From the NCBI RefSeq assembly GCF_003063375.1, contig NZ_NERY01000001.1, positions 1,736,001 through 1,800,000 on the forward strand: a stretch of 64,000 nt of DNA, read 5' to 3'. The stretch comes from Limnohabitans sp. MMS-10A-178. Lineage in GTDB: Bacteria; Pseudomonadota; Gammaproteobacteria; Burkholderiales; Burkholderiaceae_C. Under the pieces are notes generated by a model. That model had not been told where the DNA came from. It searched no databases and was given only the letters and a program-made list of their open reading frames with translations. The translations under genes were made by a program, and so were the position numbers. Below are positions 1 through 9,021 of the stretch, piece after piece. The first letter of the stretch is position 1, and every line of letters starts with the position of its first letter.

Positions 1-1
1 G

Positions 2-313
2 GCTGCCGACATTGTGGGTTTGATGATGCTCGAAGGAAGTGCTGTGGCTCGCAGCGTTGGCATTGATTTGAAGGTTGATCCGCTGGCCGAGTTAGAGCGT
101 GTACGACACAACTTGGCACAAACACCCTCGATGCTTCAAGACGTTCGTGCGGGACGACCGATCGAGTTTGATGCCATCATGAATGTGGTTGTAGAAATGG
201 CCCAGCTCACAGGGGTAGCTGTGCCTACGCTGAAGTCTGTTGCTGCCATGCTGGATGTGCTGAATGCAGGGGTCATTCGCCAAGGAAAGGGCATTGGCTT
301 TTTGAACAGTTAA
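2..313 (+). CDS. 2-dehydropantoate 2-reductase (ketopantoate reductase), C-terminal part, truncated by window start
   Basis: Frame open from base 2; C-terminal sequence (VGIDLKVDPLAELERV...GRPIEFDAIMNVVVEMAQLTGVAVPTLKSVAAMLDVLN) fits the ApbA/PanE C-terminal domain. Confidence 0.75.
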   Translation, partial: AADIVGLMMLEGSAVARSVGIDLKVDPLAELERVRHNLAQTPSMLQDVRAGRPIEFDAIMNVVVEMAQLTGVAVPTLKSVAAMLDVLNAGVIRQGKGIGFLNS

Positions 314-464
314 TAATTGGGGTCAGATCAACATTAATTTCCAATCTGTGAGGGCTGAAGGCAAGGGGGGCTGAACGATTTCTGGTACTCCAGTATGAGG
401 AAGCCCCCCTTGCCTTCAGCCCTCACGGATTGACCAAATTAATGTTGATCTGACCCCAATTATT
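312..464. repeat. Foldback element copy A: near-complete inverted repeat with ~60-bp arms around a conserved core loop
   Basis: Left arm AATAATTGGGGTCAGATCAACATTAATTT...GTGAGGGCTGAAGGCAAGGGGGGCT is complementary to the right arm AGCCCCCCTTGCCTTCAGCCCTCAC...AAATTAATGTTGATCTGACCCCAATTATT; core TGAACGATTTCTGGTACTCCAGTATGAGGA. Confidence 0.9.
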
Positions 465-485
465 TTTTTGGAGAAGTTTGTGGCG

Positions 486-2624
486 ATGTCCAAACGTTTG
501 ATTTTTTGCTTGCGTTCTGCCGTTGGTATGGGCGCTCTTCTGTGTGCATTTTTTGTAAAGGCTCAGCCCGTGAATTCAGCGCTCATCGATCCCCATTTAT
601 GGCTAGAAGAAGTGCAGGGCGAGAAGGCCTTGGCATGGGTGCGTGAGCGCAATGCAGTTTCGACGGCTCAATTGCAAGCCGTGCCGGTGTTTGCAGAAAA
701 CCGCGCCAAAGTACTCGGTGTGCTCAACAACCGCGATCAAATTCCAGGCATCACACGTCGGGGTGATTACTTTTACAACTACTGGCGAGATGCCAAGAAT
801 CCGCGGGGAATCTGGCGTCGCACCACGCTGGATGAATATCGCAAAGCCGAGTCAAAATGGGACGTGCTCTTAGACCTCGATGCACTAGGGAAAGCAGAAA
901 AAGAAAACTGGGTGTGGGGCGGCTCAGACTGTTTGGCGCCTGAATACAACCGCTGTTTGATTTACTTGTCGCGTGGCGGTGCAGATGCCAAGGTATCGCG
1001 TGAGTTTGACATCGGCAAACGAGAGTTTGTGAAAGATGGCTTTAACTTGCCAGAGGCCAAATCGCAGCTCGATTGGGTGGACATCAACACCTTGTATGTG
1101 GGCACCGATTTTGGACCTGGCAGCATGACGCAAAGCGGCTATGCCAGAATCATCAAGCGCTGGACGCGCGGTACGCCGCTGGCCCAAGCTGAGCTAGTTT
1201 ATGAGGGCAAAGAAAGTGATGTGGCCGCGTTTGCCACCGTTGACAAAACGCCCGGATTTGAGCGCATCACCTTTGGGCGATCAACAGACTTTTACAACAA
1301 CGAGATCAATCTGTTGGTTGAAGGCAAGCTGGTCAAGATTGACAAGCCCAGCGACGCAACATTGTCTTGGCGGCGCGAATGGGCTTTTTTGTTGTTGAAA
1401 AGTGATTTAAAAGTTGCAAACAATACATTCAAATCAGGGAGCTTGCTGGCCATTCGATTTGATGCTTTGATGAAAGGTGAGCGTAACTTTGAGGTGTTGT
1501 TTGAGCCCACAGCAACGCGCTCATTGTCGCGAGGCGGTCCTACTATTACGCGCGATTTTGTGTTGCTCAACATCATGGACAACGTTGCCAGCCGCATTGA
1601 AGAGCTCCAATTCCTTGGTGGCAAATGGCAACGCCGCGAAGTGAAAGCGCCATTTCCGGGCGCATTGGGTGCAGCGGGCATGCACGATCCTTTTGTCAAA
1701 GATGATCCGCTGGCCAACCACTACAGCATGTCGTACCTCGACTTTTTAACGCCGGCCAGTTTGTTCTTGGCCAAGGCTGGCAGCGATGAACGCGAGTTAC
1801 TCAAGCGCAACCCGACTTTTTTTGACAACACAGGAATGCGCACGGAACAACGCTTTGCCACATCAAAAGACGGCACCAAAGTGCCTTACTTTGTGGTGTA
1901 TCCCAAAGGCGCAAAAACCGATGGCACCAACCCAACCGTGTTGTACGGCTATGGGGGCTTTCAAATTTCAATGACACCTTTTTACAGCGGTGGTTGGGGC
2001 ACCACATGGCTCCAGCGCGGCGGTGTTTTTGTGGTGGCCAACATACGCGGTGGCGGTGAGTTCGGTCCTTCTTGGCATCAAAGCGCCGTGAAGCAGAACA
2101 AGCAAAAAAGTTATGACGACTTTGCTGCTGTGGCCGAAGATTTGATCAAAGCTGGCATTACCAAGCCACAGCACTTAGGCATCATGGGCGGTAGCAATGG
2201 TGGCTTGTTGGTGGGCGCAGTGATGGTGCAAAGGCCAGAGTTGTTTGGTGCTGTGGTGTGCAGTGTGCCCTTGCTCGATATGCAGCGCTATCACAAGCTA
2301 TTGGCCGGCAACAGTTGGATGGCTGAGTATGGCAACCCTGACAAAGCCGATGAGTGGGCTTACATCAGCAAGTACAGTCCTTATCAAAATGTCAAAAAAG
2401 GCGTGAAGTACCCCAAGGTGCTGTTTGCCACCTCAACGCGCGATGACCGTGTTCATCCTGGGCATGCCCGCAAAATGGCAGCTCGGATGTTGGAGCAAGG
2501 CCATGATGTTCTTTATTTCGAGAACATAGAGGGTGGGCATGGCGGCGCTGCCAACAATGAGCAGCGTGCCAATTTGGTGGCGTTAGAGAATACGTTTATG
2601 TGGGTTAGTTTGGGCGGACTATGA
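486..2624 (+). CDS. Prolyl oligopeptidase family serine peptidase (S9), exported
   Basis: ORF 468..2624; ATG at 486 gives a signal-peptide-like N-terminus (MSKRLIFCLRSAVGMGALLCAFFVKAQ). GYGGF, GGSNGG nucleophile motif and C-terminal ARDDRVHPGHARK-like region. Confidence 0.88.
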   Translation: MSKRLIFCLRSAVGMGALLCAFFVKAQPVNSALIDPHLWLEEVQGEKALAWVRERNAVSTAQLQAVPVFAENRAKVLGVLNNRDQIPGITRRGDYFYNYWRDAKNPRGIWRRTTLDEYRKAESKWDVLLDLDALGKAEKENWVWGGSDCLAPEYNRCLIYLSRGGADAKVSREFDIGKREFVKDGFNLPEAKSQLDWVDINTLYVGTDFGPGSMTQSGYARIIKRWTRGTPLAQAELVYEGKESDVAAFATVDKTPGFERITFGRSTDFYNNEINLLVEGKLVKIDKPSDATLSWRREWAFLLLKSDLKVANNTFKSGSLLAIRFDALMKGERNFEVLFEPTATRSLSRGGPTITRDFVLLNIMDNVASRIEELQFLGGKWQRREVKAPFPGALGAAGMHDPFVKDDPLANHYSMSYLDFLTPASLFLAKAGSDERELLKRNPTFFDNTGMRTEQRFATSKDGTKVPYFVVYPKGAKTDGTNPTVLYGYGGFQISMTPFYSGGWGTTWLQRGGVFVVANIRGGGEFGPSWHQSAVKQNKQKSYDDFAAVAEDLIKAGITKPQHLGIMGGSNGGLLVGAVMVQRPELFGAVVCSVPLLDMQRYHKLLAGNSWMAEYGNPDKADEWAYISKYSPYQNVKKGVKYPKVLFATSTRDDRVHPGHARKMAARMLEQGHDVLYFENIEGGHGGAANNEQRANLVALENTFMWVSLGGL

Positions 2625-4880
2625 TTAAAGGCGCATGTCCAATGACAGGTTCAGCTGTGGCTTGGCATAGCGGTCAGTGCGTAGGTAATCGCCGTTGGCG
2701 TACTGCGAGAAGTTGACCCCGTTGGGTGGGCCAAATTGCTGAACGCCTGCGCTGGCTGCGGCTCTGAAAGACATGGTGGGACTCAAGAACATCAATGCAA
2801 ACACGTCGACGCTTCGAGCTGATGAGCGTTTGAGAACCAGGTCTTCAGTCTGGCGGGTGTCATAGCCAGGCGTATAGTTGAAGTTGCCGCCAATGCTCAA
2901 AGGCAAACCCGTAATCCGTTGATCAAAACCAAAGTTGGCAGACCAAGGCTGTTGGCCATCCAAGCGATTGTTGGGTCCATTCAGGGCGGCAATGCTTGAG
3001 TTGTAAATGCTCAGTGAAGTCCGAATATTCAAAGCCTTGGCAGTGCCCAGCAATTTGGGCATCAAATCGGAAGCGCGGCCGCGCAACTCAAACTCAAGCC
3101 CACTGGTAACGGCGTCTGAAAAGTTTTGTGGCTGCGAGATCCAACGCGGTGCATTGGCCCAGTTCACTGTGCGCAACTCAGTCACATTCCTCACCACATT
3201 GGTGAGGTTGCGATGAAATATGCCGACGCTGAAGATGCCGTCATTGGTTAAATAATTTTCATAAGCGATGTCAATGCCTGTTGCGAGTTCTGGTGTGAGG
3301 GCAGGGTTGCCCATGCGATCGGGGGCCAGCGGCGTATTGGTAAGGTTGGTGTTGGTGTATGCCCCGTTGATCTGGGGCCTGGCCAGCAATGTGTTAAGGC
3401 CTGGCGCTTTGTAGCTTCGTGTCAAGCTGGCACGAATCATGTCCCGACTTTTGGGGTTGAACTTGTAGGTTACATGGGCCAGCGGCGACAACACACTGCT
3501 TTCATTGCGAACTGGAGATGCTGTAGTGGCGCTTTCAGAAATAATGCGCTCATTGCGCAAACCCAAATAGAGTTGCCACTGGGGTGAAATTTCCCACTCG
3601 TCTTGAATGTAAAAAGCTTGTCTGCGCACTTGCGCTTCAAAGGGTTGACCTTCAAAGCTTGGCAGCAAAGCATTGCCAGCCGCATCCTTGGTGGTTCGGC
3701 GTTCCAGACGATCTCTGTTTTCTAGATCCCATCCCGCAGTCAATGAGTGCGAGCTGCCCAGCAGGTGGCTGTACTTGCCAGACTGCGTGATGGCATCGTC
3801 TTGGTTGCTGCCCACGGTGTTGAGCTGCAAAGCGCCTGAGCGCAAGTTGCGCGAGTCAAAAGCAGAGCGTCCTTGCTGAAAGCCCGCCTTGATTTCAATG
3901 CGTTGGTCTGGGCTGAAACGATTGACCCAAGTTAAATTGCCGCGTCGATTTTCCCAATAACCATCTTGGATGGAATTGTCGTCAAAAACGGGATTGCCAG
4001 AAATGGTGCGGTTGAGAAAATCGTTGCGGAAGTTCCAGTAGCCTTTTTGGAAAAATGTGGCAATGGAGAGGGTTTGTTCATCGCTGAACTTGAAGTTAAA
4101 ACGCGGAGCAATGTTGTAGCCCCAGCCCCATGAAGTGGCAGTGCCTATTTGTTCAGAAACGGCAGTCTTTCCATCAGTGCCTTCCATTTGACGGTCTATG
4201 GTGGTGCGAGTCTGGCGGTCCCACTCAAACAGCGAAACCGGCAGAGACATGTTGAAAGGACCTTTCGATTCGCTGATCGAATAGTTGATGTTGGCCATGG
4301 GCCTGTCGCGGCCGTTGCTAACACCAAGGCGCAAGCTTTGTTGTGAACTGCGCGGGGCTTCTTTCAAAATGATGTTGATCGTTCCAGCCACGGCTTGTGC
4401 ACTTTGATCTGCTGTAGGTGCGCGAAGAACTTCAATGCGCTCAATCTGGGAGGGGCTGAGTTGGTCAAGGTTAAAGCCTTGAGGTGCGGGATCGCCATTG
4501 ATCAGAATTTGAGTGTAGCCAGCACCCAGGCCACGCATGCGGGGGCCACCCGAGCTGACATTTACCCCTGGCAGGCGGCGCATCACGTCGAGCGCGTTGG
4601 TGTCTCCAAAACGATCGAGTTCTTCGCGACCATAAATCTGTTTGGCCACACTGGCCGCACGCCTGAGTTCGGTAGAGCCTTGCCGGCCCACAATCTCAAC
4701 GCGTTGGATGACGCTGGTTTGTGGGGCAGTGGTGGTTTCAGTTTGGCCACCAACGCTACTGTCTTGGGCCCAAACGCTCATTGGCGCTGTCAGCGCAGCC
4801 AGTGCCATCCATGTAACGGGCTGACGCGGGATCATGCCAACAGGTTCACGCCTAATGGCATGGATGGATAAGCTTTTCAT
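2625..4880 (-). CDS. TonB-dependent outer-membrane receptor
   Basis: Signal peptide, plug domain (ALDVMRRLPGVNVSSGGPRMRGLGAGYTQILINGDPAP...IERIEVLRAP), beta-barrel composition and a terminal aromatic-rich strand (LNLSLDMRL). Confidence 0.9.
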   Translation of the reverse strand: MKSLSIHAIRREPVGMIPRQPVTWMALAALTAPMSVWAQDSSVGGQTETTTAPQTSVIQRVEIVGRQGSTELRRAASVAKQIYGREELDRFGDTNALDVMRRLPGVNVSSGGPRMRGLGAGYTQILINGDPAPQGFNLDQLSPSQIERIEVLRAPTADQSAQAVAGTINIILKEAPRSSQQSLRLGVSNGRDRPMANINYSISESKGPFNMSLPVSLFEWDRQTRTTIDRQMEGTDGKTAVSEQIGTATSWGWGYNIAPRFNFKFSDEQTLSIATFFQKGYWNFRNDFLNRTISGNPVFDDNSIQDGYWENRRGNLTWVNRFSPDQRIEIKAGFQQGRSAFDSRNLRSGALQLNTVGSNQDDAITQSGKYSHLLGSSHSLTAGWDLENRDRLERRTTKDAAGNALLPSFEGQPFEAQVRRQAFYIQDEWEISPQWQLYLGLRNERIISESATTASPVRNESSVLSPLAHVTYKFNPKSRDMIRASLTRSYKAPGLNTLLARPQINGAYTNTNLTNTPLAPDRMGNPALTPELATGIDIAYENYLTNDGIFSVGIFHRNLTNVVRNVTELRTVNWANAPRWISQPQNFSDAVTSGLEFELRGRASDLMPKLLGTAKALNIRTSLSIYNSSIAALNGPNNRLDGQQPWSANFGFDQRITGLPLSIGGNFNYTPGYDTRQTEDLVLKRSSARSVDVFALMFLSPTMSFRAAASAGVQQFGPPNGVNFSQYANGDYLRTDRYAKPQLNLSLDMRL

Positions 4881-5016
4881 GGAATGGGACTTTTAAAAAT
4901 GTATTGAAATAGTTCTTATTTTCGCAACTGAACAGGGCTTCGCAAGCCAGTATTTGGGATTTGAAAATAGTCAGAACAGGTATTATGCAAATTATTGCAA
5001 ATCTAATCACTAAATA

Positions 5017-7281
5017 ATGAAATTTATAAAGTTCAATTTTTGTTTTGTCGGTTTTTGCTTGTCTTTTGCTGTCTTTGCCCAATCGAACAAGGCCTTTCAC
5101 TTTGCCGGCATTGATGTTCCCCCGCCATTGGCAGCACAAAATGTTCAAGATGTTTATTGGGGTGTGGCTGTCAATGATCCATATAGATTTCTAGAGCAAG
5201 TCAAAGATCCTGCGGTCGTGAATTGGATGAAAGGGCAGGCAGAAGCAACAGAGTCTATTTTGAAGCAAATTCCCGGAAGAGCTTCCATCTTGGCGTCTCT
5301 GAAGGAGAAAGACTCAGTGGGCGGTTCGGTGATTTCGGCTATTACCCGAACCGAATCGGGGCGCTGGTTTTATTTGAAACGCGAGCAAGGGCAATCTCAA
5401 GCGAAGCTGGTTTGGCGAGATGGGGTGGCTGGTGAAGAGCGGCTTTTGGTTGATCCAGTAGCAGTGACCAAAGAAAAAGGCAGGCCGCATGCCATTCAAA
5501 GTTTCCATCCTTCACCCGATGGCAAATTGCTGGCCTACGGCATGCATGCATCAGGTTCTGAAATTGGCCACATGCATGTGATTGAAGTGGCAACGAGCAA
5601 GTCGCTATTGCCGCCCATCGATCGGGTTCGATTTGCGGGTGCCAGTTGGCGCAAAAATGGATCTGGCTTGTTTTTTTCACGTTTGCGTCCAGGTTTTGAG
5701 TCTATGCGGTCGACAGAGCGATTTGCAGACACTGGGCGTTATTACTTGGATTTGAATCAGACCAATCCAGACAAGCTGATCTTCAGTGCTTCGATGTATG
5801 CCGAACTCAAGCTGCCAAGCTTTGCGACAGGTTATGTACAAGAGCTGCCTGGCACCGATTTGGCGGGCATGGTGGTTAACTTTGGGGTTGACAGGCGCTT
5901 GGCCATGTACGTGGCCAACTTGGACGACGTGATGAACGGCAAGGCCAAGTGGCGCGAGGTTTTCAACCAATCGGCCGATATTCGCGAAGTTGACATGGGG
6001 CATGGCAATGTCTACTTGCGCAGTGCACTCGACGCGCCTCGTTTCAAAATTTTGAAACTCAAATTGACACAGCTTGATTTGAAATCTGCTGAAACTTTGT
6101 TGCCAGAGTCTGAAGGCGTGCTGCGCGCCATGACGGTCAGCCAAGACAGCCTGATTGTTACGCGAAGAGAAGGTGTGAACACGGCATTGCTTCGATTGCC
6201 TGTGGCTTCTATCAATGGTTTGGGGAGTTCAAGCTCAAGTTCAAGCGCTAACAAAATAGATGTCCAAAAAGTGTCCTTGCCTTTAGAGGGCAATGTCACT
6301 GTGGTGGGCAGCATTGATCATCCCGATTTGATTGTGGCCGTGAGCAGTTGGACGCAATCTTTGCGTCGCTATGTCTTTACGCCAACGGCTTCAAGCAACT
6401 CAAATGCCGGTCAGTTTGTTCGTTTGAACTTAGCGCCGCCTGTAGAGCCTGTGCAAAGGGCCGAAATAGTGGCCCGTGAAGTGATGGTGCCCAGCCACGA
6501 TGGGGTGAGAGTGCCGGTCTCCATCATCATGCGCAAGGATGCAGTTCTAAATGGCAAGAACCCCACCATTTTGTATGGCTATGGTGCTTATGGGACCACT
6601 GAAGAGCCAGCCCGAAGCAATGGTGTGATGGCGTGGGTGGAGCGCGGCGGTATTTATGTTTATGCACACGTGCGCGGGGGTGGCGCGCTGGGCAGTCAGT
6701 GGCACGAAGCAGGTCACAAAACCACCAAGTTCAATACTTGGAAAGATGGTATTGCTGCGGCCGAATGGCTGATTGCCAATGGCTATACCAGTGCGGCAAA
6801 GTTGGGTATTTATGGTGGCAGTGCGGGAGGTATTTTTGTAGGCCGCGCCATCACTGAACGTCCTGATTTGTTTGCTGTGGCAGTACCTTCTGTGCCCGTG
6901 TTGGACATGGTTCGTTCTGAGCAGCGTGCCAATGGCGTGGCCAATATTCCTGAATATGGCACCGTGAAAGTGGAGCCTGAGTTTCACGCACTTTTGCGAA
7001 ACAGTTCTTACCACGCAGTGAAAGAGGGCGTGCGCTATCCTGCCACCATGCTGATGCACGGCGTGAACGATTCCCGTGTGGATGTTTGGCAAAGCTTGAA
7101 ATTTGCGTCGCAATTGGCCAATGCGCAAAAGGGCGCTCAGCCTGTGTTGCTGCGCTTAGATTATGAAGCCGGTCATGGGTCGGGATCTAGCGCTGAACAG
7201 GCGATGCAACGCACTGCTGAGTTCCAAGCATTCATGCTTTGGCAGATGGGTGAATCAGGATTTCAACCGGAACGCAAGTGA
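5017..7281 (+). CDS. Prolyl oligopeptidase family serine peptidase (S9A), exported
   Basis: N-terminal signal peptide (MKFIKFNFCFVGFCLSFAVFAQ), DPYRFLE, ILYGYGAYG, LGIYGGSAGGIFVG and C-terminal YEAGHGSGSS motifs. Confidence 0.9.
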   Translation: MKFIKFNFCFVGFCLSFAVFAQSNKAFHFAGIDVPPPLAAQNVQDVYWGVAVNDPYRFLEQVKDPAVVNWMKGQAEATESILKQIPGRASILASLKEKDSVGGSVISAITRTESGRWFYLKREQGQSQAKLVWRDGVAGEERLLVDPVAVTKEKGRPHAIQSFHPSPDGKLLAYGMHASGSEIGHMHVIEVATSKSLLPPIDRVRFAGASWRKNGSGLFFSRLRPGFESMRSTERFADTGRYYLDLNQTNPDKLIFSASMYAELKLPSFATGYVQELPGTDLAGMVVNFGVDRRLAMYVANLDDVMNGKAKWREVFNQSADIREVDMGHGNVYLRSALDAPRFKILKLKLTQLDLKSAETLLPESEGVLRAMTVSQDSLIVTRREGVNTALLRLPVASINGLGSSSSSSSANKIDVQKVSLPLEGNVTVVGSIDHPDLIVAVSSWTQSLRRYVFTPTASSNSNAGQFVRLNLAPPVEPVQRAEIVAREVMVPSHDGVRVPVSIIMRKDAVLNGKNPTILYGYGAYGTTEEPARSNGVMAWVERGGIYVYAHVRGGGALGSQWHEAGHKTTKFNTWKDGIAAAEWLIANGYTSAAKLGIYGGSAGGIFVGRAITERPDLFAVAVPSVPVLDMVRSEQRANGVANIPEYGTVKVEPEFHALLRNSSYHAVKEGVRYPATMLMHGVNDSRVDVWQSLKFASQLANAQKGAQPVLLRLDYEAGHGSGSSAEQAMQRTAEFQAFMLWQMGESGFQPERK

Positions 7282-7673
7282 GACGTTACAAATTTTTCTT
7301 GCTACTTTTGTTGTTGGGTCTGACGGGGTGTGCAAGTCAAACGCGCAATATGGCCGAAAGCATCAATCCAAGTACGCCGCAATTCAGGGAACCGGCTTGT
7401 CAGCGTTCGTTTGCATTGGCGCCGCTGCATGATGAGATCAAGTTGGCGCGGACCATTGCAACGCCTTCATTGTTGTTGCTTACAGGAGGTGGCTATTTGT
7501 TGCCATTGTTGGGGTTGAACATGGGCTTGGATGCAATCGATCACTACGATGCTTCTTATGTATCAAAGGTGTGTGGAGGCATGGCAACCCCGAGTCGAAA
7601 TATTTTGGAGAAAGTGTTGTTGGGCGCGGGGTTTAGTTTGTTCACTGGGAATATGAAGGTGTGGTCGCAGTAG
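7278..7673 (+). CDS. Small putative lipoprotein of unknown function
   Basis: Overlaps the S9 peptidase stop by 4 bp; lipobox LLLLGLTGC. Confidence 0.65.
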   Translation: MRRYKFFLLLLLLGLTGCASQTRNMAESINPSTPQFREPACQRSFALAPLHDEIKLARTIATPSLLLLTGGGYLLPLLGLNMGLDAIDHYDASYVSKVCGGMATPSRNILEKVLLGAGFSLFTGNMKVWSQ

Positions 7674-7694
7674 TTTTTTGTCTTTGAAATTTGC

Positions 7695-7790
7695 TGTGCT
7701 CGCTGCGGAAGGTTGCATTGGGCAGGATCCTCATACTGGAGTACCAGAAATCGTCACCTGTCCAATGCAACCTCCCACAGACTGCGAACA
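7695..7790. repeat. Foldback element copy B (core in reverse orientation, 7728-7756)
   Basis: Core TCCTCATACTGGAGTACCAGAAATCGTCA is the exact reverse complement of the copy C core; flanked by 15-bp arms GGTTGCATTGGGCAG / CTGTCCAATGCAACC (one mismatch). Confidence 0.85.
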
Positions 7791-7862
7791 GTATTCAATT
7801 TTTTTGAGAGATTTGCACCCTGCAATCAATTTTGCTTTAGTGGAGTTGTTCACCTGAACTAA

Positions 7863-7983
7863 GTTGCAAAGCATGGGTGAGGGGGCTGACGATTTCTGGT
7901 ACTCCAGTATGAGGAAGCCCCCTCACCCATGCTTTGCAACGTTCCCACTCAAAGAAACCAAAAATTAATGTTGATCTGACCCC
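7863..7983. repeat. Foldback element copy C with right-hand ATTAATGTTGATCTGACCCCA end
   Basis: Perfect 25-bp arms GTTGCAAAGCATGGGTGAGGGGGCT (7863-7887) / AGCCCCCTCACCCATGCTTTGCAAC (7916-7940) around TGACGATTTCTGGTACTCCAGTATGAGGA. Confidence 0.9.
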
Positions 7984-7985
7984 AT

Positions 7986-8885
7986 TTAAAGCTTCACAAC
8001 TTGAAGGGACTTAGAGAGGCACTCAACTTCGATGCGAGTTGCAAAACCCAGTGTTTCGCCATCTGCCGCTACGGGTACCAATGTGGTGCAGTGGAGGGTG
8101 GCGTTTGAAAAAGCATGGCACTGAATGCGGGGGTGACCCAGATGCTTGCCAATTAAAAGGCGTGGCAGCATGAGCAGAGTTTGCAAACGGTTGAACGTGC
8201 CGCCCACGAGCAAGTTGAGTTGACCGTCATTGATGTTGGCATGGGGTACGGCGGGCATACCGCCGCCATAAGTTGGGGTGTTGAGAGAAGACGCTAGCAA
8301 GCTTTGCCCCTCGAAGACCTGTTCACCATGGATTTCAATTTTCAGTGGCCAGTTCTTCAAATTGACCAACTCACGCAAAGTGGCAAGCAAGTAACGGGGC
8401 AGACCTCTTAGAAATTTAGGCCCTGCCAATGCGCGGTTGCCAACCGAAGCATCAAAGCCAACCGCTAAACTTGAATGAAAAAAAGTAGTTGTATTCTGGT
8501 CTAGCACAGCACGACCTATATCGATGGCGCTAACTTGACCTTCAAGTGCATAGGCCAATGCTTGTTGCCAGGTCATGCGATGCAAACCCCATGCGCGTGC
8601 GCAATCGTTGCCGCTACCGTATGGCACCAGACCGACTGAATGTCTGCCTTGTAACAAACCGGGCAGCATTTGATTCAAGGTGCCGTCGCCACCTATAAGC
8701 ACAACGCGTGTTTTGGGCGGCAACTGAGACAGAAGCTCGAGCGCCTTCTCAATGCTGTCGGGAACCACAATTTGGGGCGAATCATTTTGCGGTGGCAGTG
8801 CATGGCACCATGCCTGCACGTGGCTGATAAGTTGCTGTGCCCGACCCCCAGCCGCATGAGGGTTGATCAAAATGAGTGCAGTCAT
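7986..8885 (-). CDS. Diacylglycerol/lipid kinase family protein (YegS/BmrU-like)
   Basis: ORF extends to 8927; MTALILINPHAAGG start preferred. VVLIGGDGTLNQMLPGL, GLVPYGSGNDCARAWGL and DGE motifs of the DAGK catalytic family. Confidence 0.87.
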   Translation of the reverse strand: MTALILINPHAAGGRAQQLISHVQAWCHALPPQNDSPQIVVPDSIEKALELLSQLPPKTRVVLIGGDGTLNQMLPGLLQGRHSVGLVPYGSGNDCARAWGLHRMTWQQALAYALEGQVSAIDIGRAVLDQNTTTFFHSSLAVGFDASVGNRALAGPKFLRGLPRYLLATLRELVNLKNWPLKIEIHGEQVFEGQSLLASSLNTPTYGGGMPAVPHANINDGQLNLLVGGTFNRLQTLLMLPRLLIGKHLGHPRIQCHAFSNATLHCTTLVPVAADGETLGFATRIEVECLSKSLQVVKL

Positions 8886-9021
8886 GTGCGCGAGCAAACC
8901 CTGTTCTAGGAAATTACGCAAGGACAAAGACCCTGCTGTAAACGCAGCTTAGTAATAACCCGAATACGCAGGTCTTTAGAATGAATAATATTGTTAAATA
9001 AGATTTTATTGGGAATTCCGC

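Noticed and set aside
7863-7940. Integron attC-like site in foldback copy C (GTTGCAA...TTGCAAC ends)
   Set aside because: attC sites run RYYYAAC...GTTRRRY; here the order is reversed, and the conserved part is the central loop rather than the ends. No integrase or cassette array.
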